A stretch of 64,000 nucleotides of DNA from Idiomarina sp. PL1-037 (lineage in GTDB: Bacteria; Pseudomonadota; Gammaproteobacteria; Enterobacterales; Alteromonadaceae). A program made the position numbers and the translations under genes. The notes below the pieces were generated by a model, which worked only from the letters and a program-made list of their open reading frames with translations, had not been told where the DNA came from and did not search any database. This document shows, piece after piece, positions 35,966 to 44,321 of the stretch (position 1 is its first letter; each line of letters starts with the position of its first letter). The stretch lies in NCBI RefSeq assembly GCF_034422975.1, contig NZ_CP139873.1:1860001-1924000 (forward strand), read 5' to 3'.

Positions 35966-35992
35966 AAAAACCCAGCACAAGGCTGGGTTTTT
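35966..35992. terminator. Intrinsic terminator of the rpsP-rimM-trmD-rplS operon
   Basis: Stem AAAAACCCAGC/GCTGGGTTTTT with a 5-nt loop, 30 nt beyond the rplS stop codon. A/T tracts on both sides make it bidirectional in form. Confidence 0.92.
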
Positions 35993-36021
35993 CTTTGCTA
36001 TTTCGTTTGTTTGCTAAAAGC

Positions 36022-36381
36022 TTAAGACAGCTTCTCGCGGATACGTGCAGACTTACCAGAACGCTCACGCAAGTAGTACAGTTTCGCGCGACGAACCGCA
36101 CCACGACGTTTGACTTTAATGCTGTCAACTAATGGGCTGTGCGTTTGGAAAGTACGCTCTACGCCTTCACCATTCGATACTTTACGTACTGTGAACGCTG
36201 AATGCAGACCGCGGTTACGAATACGGATAACAACACCTTCAAACGCCTGAAGACGTTCGCGGTTACCCTCTTTTACTTTTACATCTACAACAACAGTGTC
36301 ACCTGGTGCAAACTCAGGTAGATCTTGTTTCATCTGCTCTTCTTCAAGAGCCTTAATGATATTTTGGCTAACTTTTGCCAT
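36022..36381 (-). CDS. rplS: 50S ribosomal protein L19
   Basis: 119 aa, close to E. coli L19 (115). Conserved segments include EFAPGDTVVVDVKVKEGNRERLQAFEG (family core) and the basic C-terminal RRGAVRRAKLYYLRERSGKSARI. L19 sits at the 30S-50S interface. It is the last gene of the operon, 32 nt after trmD, and is followed by a strong terminator. Ribosome-binding site GGAGAT precedes the ATG. Confidence 0.98.
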   Translation of the reverse strand: MAKVSQNIIKALEEEQMKQDLPEFAPGDTVVVDVKVKEGNRERLQAFEGVVIRIRNRGLHSAFTVRKVSNGEGVERTFQTHSPLVDSIKVKRRGAVRRAKLYYLRERSGKSARIREKLS

Positions 36382-36413
36382 CTTCGTATCTCCTATCCTA
36401 GGTAAACTGTACT

Positions 36414-37172
36414 TTATTTGCCGGATGATTGCTGCGCGATAAACTCGTTCAACAATATTTCCTGCTCGTCAGTCAGAGCTAGGCTATGAATTAACTCTGG
36501 TCGTTGCAGCCAGGTTTTACCCAAAGACTGCTGTAAACGCCAGCGACGTATCTTTTCATGATCACCGCTTAATAACACTGGCGGTACTTGCTGCTCATTA
36601 TAAGTTTCAGGCCGAGTATAGTGAGGGCAATCCAGTAACCCGCTGGCAAAAGAATCTTCTGCTGCTGAATTATGGTGTCCCAACACCCCGGGAATTAACC
36701 GTGATACCGCGTCAATAAGCACCATTGCCGGTAACTCACCACCGCTTAAAACGTAATCCCCTATCGACCATTCCGCATCAACGTATTGCTTGATAACGCG
36801 TTCATCAATGCCTTCATAACGGCCAGCAATCAAAATCATTCGATCATTGCTGGAGAGCTGTTGCACTCCGCTGTGATCAAGTTTTTGCCCTTGCGGTGAC
36901 AAATAAATAACAGGAGTATCCTCACCCAGGCTTTTTTTTGCTGCGTTGATAGCATCCACAAGTGGCTGCACCATCATCAACATACCTGGACCACCGCCAT
37001 AAGGTCTGTCATCAACAGTCCTGTGGCGATCATGAGTGAAATCACGAGGATTCCATACACTCACTGTCAGCAAACCTTCCTTTATTGCTCTGCCGGTAAC
37101 ACCGTAATCGGTAACGGCCGAAAACATTTCAGGAAACAAACTGATGACGCCAACCTGCAATGGTTTGCCCAT
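36414..37172 (-). CDS. trmD: tRNA (guanine-N1)-methyltransferase
   Basis: 252 aa from ATG 37172, which overlaps the rimM stop by one base (TGATG). An in-frame ATG at 37190 would overlap rimM by 19 nt and is less likely. The SPOUT knot is visible: YLSPQGQKLDH, LIAGRYEGIDERV and SIGDYVLSGGELPAMV, with DRPYGGGPGM near the N-terminus. TrmD methylates G37 of tRNAs reading CNN and some other codons, which prevents frameshifting. Third gene of the classic rpsP-rimM-trmD-rplS operon. Confidence 0.97.
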   Translation of the reverse strand: MGKPLQVGVISLFPEMFSAVTDYGVTGRAIKEGLLTVSVWNPRDFTHDRHRTVDDRPYGGGPGMLMMVQPLVDAINAAKKSLGEDTPVIYLSPQGQKLDHSGVQQLSSNDRMILIAGRYEGIDERVIKQYVDAEWSIGDYVLSGGELPAMVLIDAVSRLIPGVLGHHNSAAEDSFASGLLDCPHYTRPETYNEQQVPPVLLSGDHEKIRRWRLQQSLGKTWLQRPELIHSLALTDEQEILLNEFIAQQSSGK

Positions 37173-37696
37173 CAAAAGTCCGATGGCCACTCAACCTGAA
37201 TCTGTTTGGCTTCCTTATCAACCGCAGTGACATATTCACTTTGGATAAAAGGAATTAAACGTTCAGATTTCCCGAACCCATCGTTGCTGTTTGCTTTTAC
37301 GACCAACACATCGTTCGATGCGGTGGGCATAATTTGTTCAACCACACCCATATCATAGCCGTTGGTGTTCACTACACGCATACCAATAAGGTCGCGCCAG
37401 TAAAACTCGTCATCAGCTAATGCCGGTAACTCATCTGCAGTAATGCAGATATCCGCGCCTGTAAGGCGTGCAGCCTCATCACGATCGGATATGCCTTCTA
37501 ACCTGGCGATAAATCCGTTGTTGTGGCGACGCCACTCGACAACTTTCATTTCCCGCTCAGTTTTTTGGCTAAGTAACCAAGGGCTGTATTCAAATATCGA
37601 TTCTGGATCATCGGTAAATGACTGCACTTTCAACCAGCCTTTTACGCCATACACCGCACCGATGCGACCAACGACGATTTGCTCTGATTGCTGCAT
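37172..37696 (-). CDS. rimM: 16S rRNA processing / 30S maturation factor RimM
   Basis: 174 aa, normal length. The N-terminal RimM domain begins VVGRIGAVYGVKGWLKVQSFTD, and the C-terminal PRC-barrel includes EFYWRDLIGMRVVN. RimM binds S19 and helps assemble the 30S head. It is 28 nt after rpsP and coupled by TGATG to trmD. Confidence 0.97.
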   Translation of the reverse strand: MQQSEQIVVGRIGAVYGVKGWLKVQSFTDDPESIFEYSPWLLSQKTEREMKVVEWRRHNNGFIARLEGISDRDEAARLTGADICITADELPALADDEFYWRDLIGMRVVNTNGYDMGVVEQIMPTASNDVLVVKANSNDGFGKSERLIPFIQSEYVTAVDKEAKQIQVEWPSDF

Positions 37697-37724
37697 TAAT
37701 TTACCTACCTGAATCTGTTAATGC

Positions 37725-37973
37725 TTACGCCGCAGCGCTTGCATCTTTAACTAATTTAGCAACACGATCAGATAACTGAGCGCCTTTGCTTACCCAATGC
37801 TCGATGCGGTCAACATCAACACGAAGCTTTTCTTCCTGACCACGAGCTACAGGGTTAAAAAATCCTACTTTCTCAATGAAACGACCGTCGCGAGCATTGC
37901 GACTGTCAGCAACTACCATTTGGTAGAAGGGGCGTTTTTTCGCGCCACCACGTTGTAAACGAATGGTTACCAT
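37725..37973 (-). CDS. rpsP: 30S ribosomal protein S16
   Basis: 82 aa from ATG 37973 ([20 protein letters not shown]), exactly the S16 start; 25 further codons upstream are open but lie in the leader and hairpin. GAGGAACG upstream is the ribosome-binding site. S16 is an early 30S assembly protein. First gene of the operon, with its own promoter candidate at 38048-38075. Confidence 0.98.
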
Positions 37974-38017
37974 TGCGTTCCTCAATATAACTGTTTTGTA
38001 AATGTAAAAAATAGCAA

Positions 38018-38042
38018 AGCCCTCCGACGGAGTCGGAAGGCT
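38018..38042 (-). terminator. Hairpin at the ffh end / 5' end of the rpsP transcript
   Basis: 11-bp stem AGCCTTCCGAC/GTCGGAGGGCT (minus strand, one G-T wobble) with loop TCC, followed by TTTGCTATTTTTT. It can terminate ffh. Because the predicted rpsP promoter lies just upstream (-10 at 38048-38053), the same hairpin would be the first element of the rpsP mRNA. Confidence 0.75.
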
Positions 38043-38047
38043 CGGCA

Positions 38048-38075
38048 ATTCTACTGATTTTTACTGCAAATGCAA
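38048..38075 (-). promoter_or_regulatory. Putative rpsP operon promoter
   Basis: Minus-strand TTGCAT (38070-38075), 16-nt spacer, TAGAAT (38048-38053), located between the ffh stop and the hairpin at 38018-38042. Prediction by eye. Confidence 0.45.
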
Positions 38076-38092
38076 GCTTGACGCGCTTTTTC

Positions 38093-39457
38093 CTAGCGTC
38101 CGGGGAACATTCCTGGTGGCATCTTTCCGCCCATGCCGCGCATCATTTTCTGCATGCCGCCACCTTTCATTTTTTTCATCATTTTTTGCATTTGAGTAAA
38201 CTGTTTAAGCAACTTGTTCACATCCTGTACCTGAGTACCAGAACCGGTCGCTATACGGCGCTTACGCGAGCCCTTTATTACGTCGGGACGTAGCCGTTCC
38301 TTCGGAGTCATGGAGTTGATAATGGCTTCCATGCGCAAGGTCATTTTGTCATCCATCTGACCTTTCATTTGCTCAGTCATTTTACCCATGCCAGGCATTT
38401 TCGTCATTAATCCCATCATGCCGCCCATTTCACGCATCTGTACGAGCTGATCACGAAAATCCTCCAGTGAGAACTGGCCTTTTTTCATGACTTTTTTCGC
38501 CACGCGCTCCGCTTTCTCTTTATCGACTTTTTGTTCCACTTCCTCAATCAGAGAAAGCATATCACCCATGCCGAGAATTCTGGAGGCTACGCGGTCAGGA
38601 TGAAAAGGCTCGAGTGCATCGTTTTTCTCACCAACACCCAGAAACTTGATAGGCTTACCGGTAATATGGCGAATAGACAGAGCCGCACCACCACGAGCAT
38701 CACCATCAGTCTTAGTCAAAATAACCCCAGTTAACGGCAAAGCTTCGCTGAATGCTTTAGCGGTATTTGCCGCATCCTGACCCGTCATCGCATCAACGAC
38801 AAACAGAGTTTCAACTGGGTTGATGGCGGAGTGGAGTTGCTGGATTTCCTGCATCATATCTTCGTCAATAGCAAGACGACCGGCCGTATCGACTAACACC
38901 ACATCAATAAACTGCTTACGTGCCTGGGCAATAGCAGCATTAGCAATATCTACCGGCTTCTGCTCAGTCGTGGATGGGAAGAACTCCACCCCAACTTGCT
39001 CGGCAAGAGTTTCCAGCTGTTTAATAGCGGCCGGACGATATACGTCGGCGCTGACCACCATCACTTTTTTCTTCTGGCGCTCGGTTAAATATTTAGCCAG
39101 CTTGCCCACACTGGTAGTTTTACCTGCCCCCTGCAGACCTGCCATCAAAATAACAGCCGGTGGCTGGGTATTTAATTGCAGTGGCGCATTCGCCTCACCC
39201 ATGGCTGCTTCCAGCTCAGACTGGACAATTTTTACAAATACCTGACCCGGCGTCAGGCTTTTGTTGACCTCTGTACCTACTGCCCGTTCTTTAACTTTAG
39301 CAATAAAGTCTTTGACCACAGGCAAGGCAACATCGGCCTCAAGCAGCGCCATGCGAACTTCGCGCAACGTCTCTTTAATATTGTCTTCGGTCAGTCGGCC
39401 TCGGCCGCCAATAGAATGTAGCGTTTGCGACAAACGTTCCGATAAATTCTCAAACAT
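38093..39457 (-). CDS. ffh: Signal recognition particle GTPase Ffh
   Basis: 454 aa (E. coli 453). N domain (1-85), G domain with P loop GLQGAGKTTSVGKLA (about 107), DTAGRL and TKTDGDARGG, then a methionine-rich M domain (about 300-454) rich in Met/Lys/Gly with the SGSGT-type RNA-binding helix (RIATGSGTQVQDVNKLL). It targets inner-membrane proteins together with 4.5S RNA and FtsY. It is divergent from ypjD, the same arrangement as in E. coli. Confidence 0.97.
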   Translation of the reverse strand: MFENLSERLSQTLHSIGGRGRLTEDNIKETLREVRMALLEADVALPVVKDFIAKVKERAVGTEVNKSLTPGQVFVKIVQSELEAAMGEANAPLQLNTQPPAVILMAGLQGAGKTTSVGKLAKYLTERQKKKVMVVSADVYRPAAIKQLETLAEQVGVEFFPSTTEQKPVDIANAAIAQARKQFIDVVLVDTAGRLAIDEDMMQEIQQLHSAINPVETLFVVDAMTGQDAANTAKAFSEALPLTGVILTKTDGDARGGAALSIRHITGKPIKFLGVGEKNDALEPFHPDRVASRILGMGDMLSLIEEVEQKVDKEKAERVAKKVMKKGQFSLEDFRDQLVQMREMGGMMGLMTKMPGMGKMTEQMKGQMDDKMTLRMEAIINSMTPKERLRPDVIKGSRKRRIATGSGTQVQDVNKLLKQFTQMQKMMKKMKGGGMQKMMRGMGGKMPPGMFPGR

Positions 39458-39615
39458 GTCGATCGTCTCTTATATTGCGATTTCTGACGTTAATAGTAAT
39501 GGGGACAGTATATCTGATTTGCAAGAAAGTTTCGCCCCGTAAGTATTGGGTTTGGCCGACTGACGTCGTATACTCGAGGCATGAACAACTAAGAACCAGG
39601 GAAGTCGAGCGCGTG

Positions 39616-40410
39616 ATGCTCTCTTTATTGTTGCTAATCAGCTTATTGGGTTACTGTGCCAGCGCTTTTGTTATCCTACAAAATATATTAAAAAACAAAG
39701 TGCTTCACCCAGCTTATCAGATCATACCAGCTGCTTTGGCGGTTGCTGCGCATGGCTGGCTTATCATAATAGAGCTCGCTGACGATGATTTTGATCACAT
39801 TAATATCTCGTCCAGTCTGGCTATTGTGGCTTTTCTCATAGCCGCTTTAACCGTAGTGAAAAATAACCAGGCCAGTAACTTATTTTTGAAACCGGTTATT
39901 TATCTATTCTCTGCGCTTACCACACTGTTACTCGTATTTATTCCTGTTAACTGGGGAGCCGACATAAGCGTAGGGCACGGGCTAGTTTTTCACATCACTT
40001 TATCGTTGGTCGCTTATGGAATACTGGCTTTAGCCACACTTTACGCACTACAAACCAGTTATTTAAACCGTGTGTTAAAAAATCGAAAAGGTCATATTCT
40101 GCTGAGCAAATTGCCACCATTAATGACCGTCGAAAAATACTTCTTTAACCTTCTGGCGCTGGGTACTTTTGTACTATTTCTCGCTCTGGGCTCAGGGTTT
40201 CTTTTCCTCGATGACATGCTTGCTCAGCAGCAAGCTCACAAAACTATTTTAACTAGCGTCGCAGCTCTGCTTTATCTATTGGCCGTGGTCCTGCACAGAA
40301 CATCTGGCTTACGTGGCCGCATTATTGTGGTTATTACTGTACTTGCCAGCACACTATTAACCTTAGGTTATTTTGGCAGCCGCTTCGTGAAAGATTTTCT
40401 CTTATCCTGA
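39616..40410 (+). CDS. ypjD: YpjD-like cytochrome c assembly family membrane protein
   Basis: 264 aa from ATG 39616 (GTG 39613 is equally possible). About eight transmembrane helices are predicted. The region WGADISVGHGLVFHITLSLV contains the His-rich periplasmic loop of the CcmC/CcsA-like family. In E. coli ypjD lies beside ffh and upstream of the CorB homologue; the order is identical here. Proteins of this type have been linked to magnesium/CorC-type resistance and to haem handling, but the role is not settled. It is divergent from ffh. Longer upstream readings in frame lack a good ribosome-binding site. Confidence 0.85.
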   Translation: MLSLLLLISLLGYCASAFVILQNILKNKVLHPAYQIIPAALAVAAHGWLIIIELADDDFDHINISSSLAIVAFLIAALTVVKNNQASNLFLKPVIYLFSALTTLLLVFIPVNWGADISVGHGLVFHITLSLVAYGILALATLYALQTSYLNRVLKNRKGHILLSKLPPLMTVEKYFFNLLALGTFVLFLALGSGFLFLDDMLAQQQAHKTILTSVAALLYLLAVVLHRTSGLRGRIIVVITVLASTLLTLGYFGSRFVKDFLLS

Positions 40411-40478
40411 ATGATACTTGACTTCATAGCTGAGAACTCTACATTGTCACATTCACAGTATAATTAAGGAATAAACCG

Positions 40479-41777
40479 TTGGACGAGATATCAACGAGCA
40501 TGTTGCTCGTGATTTTAGCCGTACTGTTATTTTTATCCGCATATTTCTCTGGCTCCGAAACTGGCATGATGTCTATCAACCGGTACCGTCTGCGCCACCT
40601 AGTACAAAACAATCACCCCGGAGCTAAGCGTGTCCAGTACTTGCTTGATCGCCCCGATCGGTTAATCGGCCTTATTCTTATTGGTAATAATCTGGTCAAC
40701 ATTGGCGCATCCGCTATCGCAACAATTCTTTGTCTGCGCTGGTTTGGTGACGCAGGAATTGTTGTCGCTACTTTTGGTTTAACCCTAATTATTCTGATTT
40801 TTTCTGAAGTCACGCCAAAGACTATTGCAGCACTGCACCCGGAACGCATTTCGTTCCCCAGCTCCTTAATTTTGATGCCTTTGCTGAAAATCATGTACCC
40901 TATCGTTATTGGTATGAACTTCATCACCAATTCCTTTATGCGCATGCTGGGGGTCAACCCGAAACAGTCACAAATGGCTGACGCATTAAGTTCCGACGAG
41001 TTACGCACCGTGGTTAACGAGGCCGGAAACTTAATTCCAACTTCGCATCAGGAAATGCTGGTCAGTATTCTGGATCTCGAGAAAGTTACGGTAGAAGACG
41101 TCATGGTGCCCCGTAACGAAATAGTCGGTATCGATATTAGTGACGACTGGAAATCTATCGTTAAACAATTGTCGAATGGCCAGCACACCCGCGTACTGCT
41201 TTATCGCAATGAAATAGATGATGCTATCGGATTTCTGCATGCCCGCGATATCATGCGTCTGATGAGCAAGAACCAGTTTACCGCTGATAAATCCATATTA
41301 GTTCGCGCAGCACGGGACAGCTACTTTATTCCTGAGGGCACACCACTGAATGTTCAGCTGCTAAAGTTCCAGCGTCGTAAAGAACGTATCGGACTGGTTG
41401 TTGACGAATACGGCGACATTCAGGGACTCGTTACTCTCGAAGATATTCTGGAAGAAATTGTTGGCGACTTTACGACTTCCATGGCGCCGGCTCCCAGTGA
41501 GTCAGTAACGCTTGAAACCGATGGCAGCTTTTTAGTCGACGGCTCAGCTAACTTGCGCGAATTAAACAAAGAAATGAATTGGGATTTTCCGACGGATGGT
41601 CCAAAAACCTTAAGTGGCCTTATTATTGAGCAGTTCGGAGATATTCCTGATGCCCGGTTGTCGCTTCGTTTAGGCGGTTATCCGGTAGAGCTTGTTGAAA
41701 TTGGTGACACCATGATAAAACAAATTAGAGTATTTCCCGAGCTCTACCAAAAAACCGACAACCAGACCAATGACTAA
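40479..41777 (+). CDS. corB: CorB/CNNM-family membrane protein (DUF21, CBS pair, CorC domain)
   Basis: 432 aa from TTG 40479, with TAAGGA upstream; the N-terminus MDEISTSMLL aligns with E. coli CorB, so TTG is preferred over the internal ATG. DUF21 domain with four membrane segments (about 1-150, including YFSGSETGMMSINRYRLR), then two CBS domains (about 200-330; VEDVMVPRNEIVGID, VVDEYGDIQGLVTLEDILEEIVGDF), then the CorC/HlyC C-terminal domain (about 345-425). The family mediates Mg2+ transport, probably Mg2+/Na+ exchange in homologues. It follows ypjD by 68 nt. Its stop overlaps the convergent SLT lipoprotein gene by 4 nt. Confidence 0.9.
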   Translation: MDEISTSMLLVILAVLLFLSAYFSGSETGMMSINRYRLRHLVQNNHPGAKRVQYLLDRPDRLIGLILIGNNLVNIGASAIATILCLRWFGDAGIVVATFGLTLIILIFSEVTPKTIAALHPERISFPSSLILMPLLKIMYPIVIGMNFITNSFMRMLGVNPKQSQMADALSSDELRTVVNEAGNLIPTSHQEMLVSILDLEKVTVEDVMVPRNEIVGIDISDDWKSIVKQLSNGQHTRVLLYRNEIDDAIGFLHARDIMRLMSKNQFTADKSILVRAARDSYFIPEGTPLNVQLLKFQRRKERIGLVVDEYGDIQGLVTLEDILEEIVGDFTTSMAPAPSESVTLETDGSFLVDGSANLRELNKEMNWDFPTDGPKTLSGLIIEQFGDIPDARLSLRLGGYPVELVEIGDTMIKQIRVFPELYQKTDNQTND

Positions 41778-42412
41778 CCGAAGAATAAACGCCATAGCCA
41801 GCCGTGCTTTAAGTCTTCCTCACATTTATTCAATTGCGCGGCGTATGTCATAGAGCGGCTTTTCACAACCCTGGATACTTTTACCAACCAGGGTTTCTTT
41901 AAATAAGACTTACGTTGATAACCGCCCCAACCTTCATGGTAGTTAAGGTATTGTCCGTAAGCATCCCATTTCGATACGCCATTAATTTTATAGGTTTTTG
42001 CTATAAACCAGCCCATAAAATCAATCGCATCTTCAAAATCATCGCGGCTGGCCCAACCGTTACCCGTTTCACGCTGGTAATCTTCCCAGGTCATCGTTTT
42101 CGCTTGCGAGTAACCGTAAGCCGAACTCACCCGCCCCCACGGAATAAAACCTAAAAGGTAATCTCTGGGAGGCAAAGCATTATGCTTAAAGGAACTTTCC
42201 TGATACATCATCGCCATTGGCACGTGAATAGGCACACCCCAGCGCTCACGCACATCTGCGGCCGCATGATACCAGTCACGGTGTTCTTCAAAAATATGAC
42301 AAACATTTTCAGGATTAGCCGGAGGAGGTGTTGCACAACCACTCAGAGTCGCTACAAAAAAAGCACTTACCAGCACTTTCGGTTGAATTGAAAAAAAAAG
42401 TTTTATCGCCAT
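41774..42412 (-). CDS. Lipoprotein with SLT-type lytic transglycosylase domain
   Basis: 212 aa. Lipobox LSGC at about residue 25 predicts an outer-membrane or inner-membrane anchored lipoprotein. The body resembles family-1-related SLT domains with catalytic Glu in AMMYQESSFKH, and conserved SSAYGYSQAKTMTWEDYQ and YHEGWGGYQ. It probably cleaves peptidoglycan. It lacks LysM repeats, unlike MltD at 6.1 kb. It stands alone on the minus strand between corB (convergent) and gshA. Confidence 0.85.
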   Translation of the reverse strand: MAIKLFFSIQPKVLVSAFFVATLSGCATPPPANPENVCHIFEEHRDWYHAAADVRERWGVPIHVPMAMMYQESSFKHNALPPRDYLLGFIPWGRVSSAYGYSQAKTMTWEDYQRETGNGWASRDDFEDAIDFMGWFIAKTYKINGVSKWDAYGQYLNYHEGWGGYQRKSYLKKPWLVKVSRVVKSRSMTYAAQLNKCEEDLKHGWLWRLFFG

Positions 42413-42501
42413 TGAACTTTATTCACTCGCTAAACTCTCAGTAATTGAACACATGTTGTAGCTGAAAAACGCATTCATGTTCATCCCCTGAACGTTTATA
42501 G

Positions 42502-42533
42502 AACGCAGTCCAAATTTGGGCTGCGTTTTTTTA
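42502..42533 (+). terminator. Intrinsic terminator-like hairpin, stronger on the plus strand
   Basis: Stem AACGCAGTCC/GGGCTGCGTT (10 bp, one wobble), loop AAATTT, then TTTTTTT on the plus strand. On the minus strand, downstream of gshA, the tail is only TTCTAT. It may end gshA inefficiently or end a plus-strand transcript that starts in 42413-42500. Confidence 0.7.
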
Positions 42534-42539
42534 TGTTTA

Positions 42540-44153
42540 TCAGTCAGCTAACTGGCCTGAGCGTGCCGCCTGTTTGAAATAGTTTGCCAAAAACGTATCA
42601 AAATCAACGTTATTGTCTTGCTGATAACGATCTTCAAACGCTTGCTCTGATTCGGCCGCCCATTTAGCAAAATCATCTTGTTGATAGTAACTGAGCGGTT
42701 CATTTTTCAATTGCTCACGGTATTGCTTAGCTAACTGCATACCTAAATTACTATTATCGCGATCTTCTTCTTTAAGCAAACGTAAAATTTGTCCCGATAA
42801 CGTACTTTCCGGATTTAATACCCATTCATACAAATCCGCCAAATGATTCTGATAAACTTTACTGTCTGAACTATTATCCAGCGCTTTTGCAATTGAAGCG
42901 AAATCTGCAAAAAGTTCTTCCAGCCAGTCAGCCATTAAGCGATCAATACCGTTTTGCTGCAAGCTTAAGCGCGGGTTACGCCCCTGCATCACCACTTTAG
43001 TAAAGTTTTCATCAGCTTGCTGCTGCTGTTCCCAGCTCATTTCTTTGCTTGGTTGTAATAAACAATGCAGAAGCATTAAGTCCAGAAAGTGCATTTGCTG
43101 CGCAGTGATACCTACATCACTAAACGGGTTCACATCCAGCGCACGAATCTCTATGTACTCCACGCCGCCTCGCTCTAAAGCCTGGCTAGGCGTTTCGCCA
43201 TCGCGTGCTGTCTGTTTAGGACGAATTGGCGAATAGAACTCATTTTCTATCTGCAGAATATTATCGTTAAGCTGACGGTAATCGTCGCCTACTTTTACAC
43301 CGATTTTCGAAAACTGCTGAGAAGGCGTTGTAATTGCGCGACGCAGGCCCTTCACATACTCATCCAATGAATTGTACGTTATTTTCAGCGTTGCCTGTTC
43401 TTTATTGGTATAACCTAAGTCGCTCATTCGCAACGACGTGCCGTAAGGCAAAAATACCGTTCCTTTACCTACCGTATCAAAATTCCACTTTTGCAGAATC
43501 TCTTCGTTTTTCGTCTGACTGAAAAACGATTTACACAAAGCGGGTGAAGCGCCAAACAAGTACGGAATAACCCAGGCAACACGCTTAAAGTTACGAATGA
43601 GCGCGAAATACCGTTCCGTACGGAAACTCTGGTTATTACGAACGCCTTCAATCTCCGCTAATTCTTCCCACATCGCATCGGACACGGAAAAATTGTAATG
43701 CACTCCGGCAATAACCTGCATGGTAGCGCCATAACGGTATGTCAGACCTCGTCGGTAGAGGCTTTTCATACGTCCCGAATGCGAGTCACCATATTTAGCG
43801 ATACGAATATCGTCATCTGAGCCAATGTAGCAAGGCATGCTCATCGGCCATAACAACTCGTCATCAATGGCGTTATAGGCCACACGATGAATATCACGGA
43901 GCTGTGACAGTGTGGTGTTAATATCGGAGGCAACCGGAGTAATAAACTCAAGTAGGTTCTCTGAGTAATCGGTTGTAATGGTTGGATGCGTCAGAGTTTT
44001 TCCTAACTCCTGAGGATGGTCACCCGGCGCCAGCGTTCCATTTTCTTTTATGCGCAAAGCTTCACGTTCAATACCACGCTTAATGCCTTGCCAAACTGCT
44101 GTTTTACCCGATTGCTTAAGCTTTTCGATAACTGCTTGAAATGTTGCTTGCAA
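42540..44153 (-). CDS. gshA: Glutamate-cysteine ligase
   Basis: 537 aa (E. coli GshA is 518). It catalyses ATP-dependent joining of L-glutamate and L-cysteine, the first step of glutathione synthesis. The proteobacterial GshA opening (GIERE-ALRIKENGTL) is present, as are TTDYSENLLEFITP, MSMPCYIGSDDDIRIAKYG and the later EYIEIRALDVNPFS. It is divergent from the hybrid kinase at 44322. GloB in this window uses the glutathione product. Confidence 0.96.
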   Translation of the reverse strand: MQATFQAVIEKLKQSGKTAVWQGIKRGIEREALRIKENGTLAPGDHPQELGKTLTHPTITTDYSENLLEFITPVASDINTTLSQLRDIHRVAYNAIDDELLWPMSMPCYIGSDDDIRIAKYGDSHSGRMKSLYRRGLTYRYGATMQVIAGVHYNFSVSDAMWEELAEIEGVRNNQSFRTERYFALIRNFKRVAWVIPYLFGASPALCKSFFSQTKNEEILQKWNFDTVGKGTVFLPYGTSLRMSDLGYTNKEQATLKITYNSLDEYVKGLRRAITTPSQQFSKIGVKVGDDYRQLNDNILQIENEFYSPIRPKQTARDGETPSQALERGGVEYIEIRALDVNPFSDVGITAQQMHFLDLMLLHCLLQPSKEMSWEQQQQADENFTKVVMQGRNPRLSLQQNGIDRLMADWLEELFADFASIAKALDNSSDSKVYQNHLADLYEWVLNPESTLSGQILRLLKEEDRDNSNLGMQLAKQYREQLKNEPLSYYQQDDFAKWAAESEQAFEDRYQQDNNVDFDTFLANYFKQAARSGQLAD

Positions 44154-44321
44154 ATGACAACTCCACTCACTAAGACGGAAGGTTTTCTGTCGCTAAGCTT
44201 ACTGGTAATTCGCTAAAAGGTCTATGTTTGTCACTCTTAATTTGAGCACATAACTTGGCGATTAAGGCTCAACGTGGCAGACTAGCTGCTGTTTATCTAA
44301 CCTTTCGGTTACGGATCAACC

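Noticed and set aside
37974..38048. Longer S16 with 25 extra residues
   Set aside because: The extension crosses the hairpin and leader; S16 proteins start at [10 protein letters not shown] and GAGGA precedes that ATG.
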